A stretch of 64,000 bases of DNA from Sarcocystis neurona (Eukaryota; Apicomplexa; Conoidasida; Eucoccidiorida; Sarcocystidae): contig KL647288.1 in NCBI GenBank assembly GCA_000727475.1, positions 3,219,604-3,283,603 of the forward strand, read 5' to 3'. Within the stretch, counting starts at the first letter, position 1. Each line of letters begins with the position of its first letter. The translations under genes and the position numbers were made by a program. Shown here piece by piece: positions 45,701 to 54,700 of this stretch. The notes below the pieces were generated by a model, which was not told the DNA's origin, did not search any database, and worked only from the letters and a program-made list of their open reading frames with translations.

Positions 45701-48700
45701 TAAAAACAGAAAGGTGTTACACACCGCCCCCCTGCTGAGGAAGGACACCTTTGGAAGTATCTGCACGAAACTGCAAAGAGATGCGTAGACACAGAAGCAC
45801 GCCTCTACGCATCATCTATCGATCCACTTTTTATCGCCAGGTGTAGTACGTTCGTGTATACATGAACTTCTTCGTGAGTCCCTCTACCTAGTTATGCATA
45901 TGCACGTATTTATGATCCAACGGAAAAGGGACGTCGTCAGTCCCAACATGTAGAGCAGCCTCTACGCAGAAGCAGAAAGCGAAGAGGACCAGTACGGATG
46001 CGTATGCACACATACATTTCCTGCTGCAGGGAGACGCAGACACAAACACACACATATCCGTAAGACAGATTACATACACGTACGCACACACACAGAGATA
46101 TATCTACGTGTCCCGGCACGTACGGAAGTCCCTGCGAGACAGTAGCTCGCACTTACGCAGAGAGCAGCTTTTGGACAGCAGCAGAAGGCAAAAAGGAAAT
46201 CATCAAGGGGATGGACTGCGACGCTCAACACAGAGGCCAACGTCCGCTCCACCACTTGCCCCAGCCCGTGTCGCTCCCTGCGCGTGCAAAGGCATAGTTG
46301 GGAAAAGGCGTAAAAAAACACCCGCATCGATTCTTCCGTTCACCCCAACGTATCAACTTACCACACATCTAGGCAGGGTTCAGCGGAGAAACTTGTATGC
46401 AGGTGCGTACACACATAGAAACACTGACACACACATACACACACATACACGCGCATTCATATGCAGCTCTCTCCCTCATATATCTGTACATGCCCTGGAG
46501 TTCGCAGGCAAAGTCGAACGTTTCCTGAGAAGTGAGTGTTTCTCTATCAAGTTCAAAGTAGGTGAGTCATACGTATATATATATATATATGTGTATATCA
46601 GGACGAGTATGCCACCCGCCGGAATGAAGGAAACTTGCATATTATAACGCAAGCCTGTGGGTGAACACCTGCCGCTGCACATCGATACCGTAAATATACC
46701 TACACACATACAGAGACACACAGTAACACACACACACACACACACTCGGCTATACATATATACGCCTGGGCATATGCCTTATGCTTCCCCCCCGTCCCTC
46801 TTCACGCACGCATCCTGTCATACTCTCTTCTTCTAGCCAACAACTCCTACACTCTCCACATGGGATACACACACGTTTATGGGGATGTGCGTGGGGTGTG
46901 TCTCCACGCATCTTGATGCATATATGTGTATGGCTACAAATATATTTGAGCGTGAATGCCCGTGCATATCATCTTTTCAGCACAGAACCAGAAAGTCCAA
47001 CATGGCAGCGCAGCCGTCGCCAAGTTTGAGGAAAAGAGGCGCCGGTGCGCATCGATAAACAAAGCGCATGCATGCGAGCAGCCACGAGCGGTACGTGACA
47101 AAACGCCACGCGCGCCTAACACATTTACGCACACTCATACGTCCCTACTCGCTCGCATGTAAAACGGGGGCTCACCAACTGTTTTGACGTGGCTTGCTTA
47201 TACATACACATATATACACCATATATAGATACGATTAAACTCTTCGAGAGGGCCGGACAAGGGAAGAGAAAGTGCAACATCGTTTCCCACGTATAGAACA
47301 TCGAAACGTTCACACACACGTTCATATACGTGTCTGTCAGGACCTACGCAGGAAGACACAAAGGAAGAGAGAGACGCAGAATGAGTCAGTTACACACGCA
47401 CACACATACGCATATACGTATATATGTACAGGTTAGACCGATGCACGTACACATACACATATATATATGTATAAGATCAATACACGCCAACATACGTACA
47501 TTTACACGTGAGCTCTGTGTAAACAGAACTAGCCAAGCACACACGCATGCATCCATGCATCTGTGTACATTCAGAGAAAATGAGAGAAACCTCGTCCCTC
47601 TCATGAATGACGCCTACGTGAGACTTCTACAGAGTCTTCTGTAGTAGATATATAATTATCTTACGAAGCACCCACAAACATATACATGCCTGCAGCCGGA
47701 TCCTGTGAATGACGGCCTCGGAAATTTTCCTGGCGACCCTTGCGGCCGGCCAGCGTGGACAGGTCACACACGCCTACACTCCACTTTCTGCGCGCGGCAA
47801 CTGAAAAAAATATTTTGTGGGGCACGCATTTATATACGCTCTGATGTGCACATGAGTTTCTCCCGTTGCCGCGTCTGCAGTACCTACGACTCGTCCGCAG
47901 TTTATACTCGCCGACGCCGAACAGCAAGCAGTCTCGTCTCCTCTCTCGCCGTGTGTCTGTCTCTCTCTATCCACGCACACACACTTCTTCTGCGTATTTT
48001 TATCTTAGAGACTGACGTCTGCAGAAGAGAGCAACAGTGAACGCGAGAGACATACGGGAATAGTGTCCTTGTATAATTTCCCTCCTCCGGCGGCTGCGAC
48101 CACCAGCTACGTGTGTAGAGTAACTACTACACCTTTACACGCGTACATGTATATATATATATACCACACACACGCGTGTACGTGTACAGCAAACTTATAT
48201 CGAGGCGGACGACACTTCTATCCACGGACCAACACACTCTGATGTCAATATACTTCTGCAGACAGCCAGGCAGAGACACCCACGCGTATGCTGTACAGGT
48301 ATCGGGGAGAAAGGATTGCACTTCCTTCTTCTCTCACCTGAAGTCAAACGTCTCCAGGGTTCCCCCTTCCATCGCAGCAATCGCCTGGGTGTGGCCAGAA
48401 AAAAGAAACGACGCTTGATAGCTCGCACCGCCCAACTCCCGCAGCCGAAGCAGCCGCAGCCGCATAGGCAGGTCTGCAGCTGCCCCCCCACGCAGCAGCA
48501 TGGTCTCGTCCAAGTCATTGCGCACCTGAGAGAGAGAAAAAGGCAGACGTGCGTCTCCCCTTCTTCTTTGTAGGGGTCTCGTGCGTCAGTTTTGCCACTA
48601 ACGCTACACTCAAAAGTGCATGCAAATACACAAGGATGGATGCGCGCGTATCTGTCACAGCACCGCGTGTCACACCCATGTACACAAACGTAGAGATCTT

Positions 48701-51700
48701 CACCCCTACGTGTGGGTGTGTGTATGTGTATACACGTAATTTACGCACGTGGGAGGTGTATATATACGCGGCCGCACGTCTAAAAGTTCACCGATGCGAA
48801 CACACATATGTGTGTGTCTGCACGTATATGTATGTATATTTTGTTTATATGTATATATATATATATATGCCCGCAGAGGGCACTGCGCCGACAAGGTGTT
48901 GCCTGCAGTTGTCTGCAGAGAGGCGGCGTACGCGCGACAGTGCCAGATAAACACGAGCGTTGTTATATCCTTGTACGTGGATAGGCGCGTTGTGTTTACC
49001 CACGCATAAACGCAGGCTTGTCCAACTGCAAGCATGCACATACATACATACATATATATGCACACACGTACACATCTACATAGATATACACGCTTACATA
49101 CACATATATATATGGTACAGGTACACAAGTACTCACTCGTATTATGGCAGCAGCTACACACACGCATGCGGCGCAAGTAGGTGCGACCAGGTATCAACAA
49201 CAGCTTGAGCCACCTCTATACCCACGTTTTCTAATATTTGTCTACACGGAAGCATCCTAATACACGCACAGCGGCTCCTCGGTCGATGTGTCAGGATTTG
49301 TATTCATGGACACACGTCCACACGTATGCGCGTAAGTGTTATAAACGACCACGTGCAGACTACTATCCACACTTACCGATACGCATATACATGTACATAT
49401 ACACGAACAGGGTATACGTCTGTAGATCGCTAGACACGTCCAGGTATGTACATCGAGATTCGCCACGTCCAGGTATGTATATCGCGAGATGTCTGTTGGC
49501 AACGTTAGTGCACCTACGGCGTATAATTGCAAGCAGATGTACTACACACGCGTAAAGGAGAATAACTCTGTGTAGACGTTGGGATGGTGAAGACGCGCGG
49601 GCGAAGAAAATCAACCAAGGAAAAGCCGTTGCCCTTACCGCTACGTCATGCGGGTGCTGAATACATGTTCGAATGACTCTCCCGTCGTTCCCGCTGGTGA
49701 GCAGATACTGGTCCGACGCTGCGTGTTCACCCACGCACACGCATGCGTTCACACATGACGAATTGCACATATATACATGTACGGGTGAGTATCTGTCAGC
49801 TGAAAAATTTCGTGTAGAGTATCTCACACAAGCAAGGCACCTACCCGCCTTACATCTACACCAGAGTGTTTCCACTCTCTGCCTTGTTGTGCTCGCCGCG
49901 TGCCGCGGTGGGGTCTCACGTTCGCACACCCACTCACATGTGTGTGTGCCAGCAAACGCACTCGTATACATGCATATACGTTGTAGGGGTATATAACTGC
50001 GTACACGCTTACGTGCACGTATGTACGTGTACACTGTGGGGACAGGAAAGACGTAGTGCCCCATGTTAGATACTCGCTGTCAGCTTGTCCTGAGCCGTGC
50101 TGCATGCGTACAGAGACAGAAGTTATCCGAAGTATGCTGTGAGTAGCTGGGACTACGAGGAATGCATCCTGGAGCCAAAATACGAGCAGCAGCGACAACT
50201 GTGGATTAAAGAAAACTTCGCTGCATTATACAATCGGATGAAAAGCTGCCACCAACTACTGAATAGCCCCCTTTCCACACAGAAGACATACAAAAGGGTC
50301 TCAAGAAGAGAAACCGTGAGCCTCGTCCTCTGTGAATCGCAGCCATCCAGCGTGAGTATCCAACCGAGGCGTTCGTCAACACGGCGTGCTATTGTGGACA
50401 AGCACACACCCATATGGGATTCAAACAAATACACGTAATACTATGAAAACGTACATTTCTGTGTATATCCCGTGTTACACGTAGGTGAATATATATATAT
50501 ATATGTATAGGAGAGAGGACGAAGGAAATGAAGTAGAAGTGAGGGGAGGGGAAAGACACAGCAACCGAACTGAAGTGACAAATACAGCAAGAACGCTCGT
50601 CCTCGTCCAACGGCCGACGCGACGGCGGCTCCCTTGCTCGTCCAGCCCGGCATACTCTTCAACAAAACCGACAAATGCGTGTAGCTGCATAATGTAATAC
50701 GTTTTACGCATATACGCATATATACACATATACACACATATGTGTATGTATTGTATACTTCCGTACTTGTACACGTAAATATACACATACCTATGTGCGA
50801 ACATACATCCATACAGAAATACACACTCATATATATATATATATATATATATGTCCGCATGGAGTGCAAAGAGGAGGACAGGCCTTTTTCGGTGGGTGTG
50901 ACACGGAACTTTTGCCACACAGCGCAACTGCGTACTCAGATATACACGTTTACTTCTCCGCTCCTTCAACTTTTTGTCCCACCTAAAAACAGGAGGAGCT
51001 TTTAAAACTGGCGGTTGGGATTCGTTAGGTGGTGAACTGCTCGTCAAGTCGTCGCCTCCGCTACATCTAACTTGCAACTATTGACGCACGACACATCGAC
51101 TACTACTGATATACAGTAGAAGACAAACATATGTATTTATATGGACACATACAAGAGAGAGCGCCAGCACACGCGTACCACTTGAGGTGACAAAGCTAAA
51201 GGAAAACTTACTTGTACACATGCAGACATATATATGAATAAACAGAGAGCGAGCACACGCGTACCACTTTCGCTGACATAGGTAGAGGAGAACTTACTAT
51301 CGAACTGCACGCAGAAGATGTTGGCGGAGTGACGGGTTTGAATCTGATGTACGGGGACTTTTTTCGCGCCTGTCGCTCTCCACAGTAAAACTCGCGTGTC
51401 GTCGCTCCCGCTCGCCAAGAGCTCGCCGTCGGTTGAGAAACTGAAAGAGAGGAGAAACGTCATCACGCACGGCGGTATTCCACATAAGGATGCAGTAGAA
51501 ACAGATACAGACAACCGCAGCACCATGACGGCGTGCGCAAACGCACGTAGCAATTTCCAACAGAATGGAGGATCACCCCGACTGACTCAGTCCCGTGCGA
51601 ACGCCGGAAAAGCGGTGCGTTGTACAACAAGAATAGAAAAGAGAAAACAGTCACACGCCCAGAGGTCGAAAAAGAATTGCCAAAGCGGGGTGTACGCACA

Positions 51701-54700
51701 CCGGTAGTCACGGTAACAACAGATCCACGGGGCCGTCGCACACACGGTACACATCATGGAGAGCGGCCGACACACCAGCTAAAAACTGTACAAAGGGAGA
51801 CCATCGACTGCACGGTGTACAAAGAGTCTCATCCGCAGACGTGCACACATTTCCGAAGTTTTTCGACATGGTGCAGAAGGCAGTGTAGACACACTTGAGG
51901 AACGTACACGTCCACACACGTGCAAGCGGACAGCTTCAACGAGACGCGCAAGAGTGCGGTGTCTGTACACTCCAGATTAGCAAACGCACAGAATAGGTGC
52001 CGTGGTATCCTGAATATCAATAGAAACAAAAACACACACTATGCGGTAGTCGAAGACGTAGTAGTGGAACGTTTCCACATCCGTGCTTCCACCCCTGCAT
52101 CTGTCGACGGACTACGTGTACAGGTCCTCGGGTATTTTGACCTACGTATGTACGCCTACACCTGTTTGTGCACACGTATACAGCAGCACCAACAAGTACA
52201 CCAGTGTAAGTTGCGTGCGTCATACGTAGCGGGATACGTGGGGGCCGGTGCGTTCCCGAGCACCGGCAACGCACACGAGGTGTACAGACACCGGCGTCGG
52301 TGTTCGAAAGGACGGTCGGCTTGCACAAGTGCTCACAGATGGGCCAGTGAGCAATCCACGTAAACACCTGCGTGTGGACAGCAGTCTGTCCAATGCACAC
52401 GTCTTAGCAGCGGTAAGTGTATCAGCGCAACGTCTATGGTGTCTACGGTGCAGACCTCCGGCGTCAAACGAATGGGCGAGATGTAGAAATATACCGGCAC
52501 CGGTCAAAAGATACACGCGGCTCGTAGGCCGCATCGACGTGGAAACAGGTGAACACCCCCCCCTCTCGTGTAACAAACACGCGTGCAGAGACGGGAGAGT
52601 GAAATCCTCGGCACACGAGTTCCGTAGACACACGTGCTCCCGGCTCGGTGCCTGGCTTAACAATGAGCTCTGTTAATTTCATGGTGTAGACACACCATGC
52701 AAAGGTTTCCCTCCGCACACAATGAAACACACACGCATGCGCGCGAAGTGCACTAACGTTCTTCCGAATTTGCATAAACCCTGGTTTTGCTCCGCGTGCG
52801 TGCCTGCCATCACAGCTATGAGTATAAACCGGCGACCGTGTGCGTCCGTTAATACGCGCACGTCACGGGACGATCTACGGCACAAAAATATATATACATA
52901 TATATATTTGTACATACACGTACGTCTGCATGGGTATATTACAAGTGGACGCTTTAACGGGTGTGCTAAATAGCTCTTCCTGGGGGACACTGCCTCCGGT
53001 CGGGGGGTGGAGATCTACGTATGTGGAGAATCGCACGCAGACACGAAAAACTCAATCGTGACGCGTAGACGTCGACTGGTTGCCATAAGCAAGTAAAAAG
53101 CACACCGGCTCTTTTTCTCCATCGTGCAGTAGCGGCCGTCCTCTCCCCAGCACACACAGATATCCAGATACGCGTACGGGACAGGAGCAATATATGTGTG
53201 AAGGCAGAGAGCGACCCAGGTGCAGACGCAGACCCGTAGCGGCAGCGGAGGGATATGCGCAGGTATACGCAGGCGTATGTAGTATCGCTCTCGAACCGTT
53301 TGGCTGTGGGATGCAACACGTACGAGGTCGTCCGGCCGCGCACCTGATGGCATTGACGCATCCGAAATGCCCACGTCCGCGGAAGGAGCACCCGAAGGGC
53401 GGCCTTCGCTCTTCGTCTTCGTGCAGCGGGTCCTCATCATCTTCTTCAGTTCGTGCTGCGGTCGTCGCAAGTGGAACGGGGCGAAGCAGAAACTGCTGTT
53501 GCTTGGCTCTGTCCCAGCAGCAGCGCAGTTTCTGCGAGAAATAACGAGCGACCCCTCCAGTGAAAACCACCCCCCCCCCCTCCGGCACGTGTCCACCCGC
53601 CACCTGCGTGCCCTCCGTTGACGCCTCGGGGGCCCAAGCCATCCAAGTACAAACGGACCTTGCGACTGCATGTGCCGCTCCCACTCTCAACTCCTGCTAC
53701 TCCTACACATCTTCCCCCTGCCATCGCAGCTCCTTCTGTGGCCGCTGGTCTTTGTCGCGCTGGGCCTAGTAGTGCTGCTGCTCGTGCAGGCACTGCCCGG
53801 CCTGCTGGTGTAGCGGCTGCTGCGCCCGCCTCCCGCTGTGGACGTCGGTTCAAAAGCGCTGCTGCGAACTCGGCTGACGGGACGGCGACGGGTGCGTCTC
53901 CTGCGGGGGCTGCTACAGGGCAACCCGAGAAGACCCCAGCTCCACTTGCTGCTGCTGGGTTCCCTCGCGCGGCTGCTGCTGTGGTGGCTGGTGTGAGTGG
54001 ACGCAGAACGTCCCACAGAGCGGTGCTGCTGTCACTGCTCGGAGAGACGGAGGATAAGGCGGACGCACCCGTGGTCGAGGACGGAGGTAAAACCACGCTG
54101 GTCTTCCTGCGTGAGTCGAGCAGCCCCGCGGTACCGACTCCTCCTGGCTGCTGCTGGTGCTGTGGCGAGGGAGTAACACCGTAGAAATTATCGACAGCCG
54201 CGGGTGCATCATCCCCAGCAGCAACAGCAGTACTGAAGCGAGGTGCGACAGAAGTCGAACGTTCCTCCTTGATAGAAGAAGAAAGTAGTGAGAACAGAGA
54301 TGAAGATGAGACAGAATTGAAGAGAGAGGAAGAGGATGAATCGGGGACAGTCGTCGAAGAAGAAGCGCGTGCGTTGACATCCCAGACCGCTTGGGCCTGT
54401 AGTTCGTATGACTTCGAACACCGCCACCAGTCTTCCTTTTCAAAGGCGGGATATAGAAAGTGCTGCTGCTGCTTCGTGTCATAAAGCCACCCCACACTCT
54501 GTTTCTGCTGCATGCGATACAACCGGGCGGCCTCCTCCTCTTGCTGATATTTTACCAGCAGCAGCTGCTCCTGCTCCTGCTGCCGCTCAGTCGCTGCCCT
54601 GCGTCCCTTCCAGCTTTGCTGTGCAGCAGCCTCTACAAAACTGTTGCGGCTGCGATCGCCTCCGATGCTGCACCTGGTGCTACCATGCAGCCTGCTCCAG

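Noticed and set aside
44504..45703. Open frames of 300-400 codons on both strands across the gap
   Set aside because: They consist of N positions and ACGTAC repeat (Tyr-Val-His-Thr-type repetition) and have no coding meaning.
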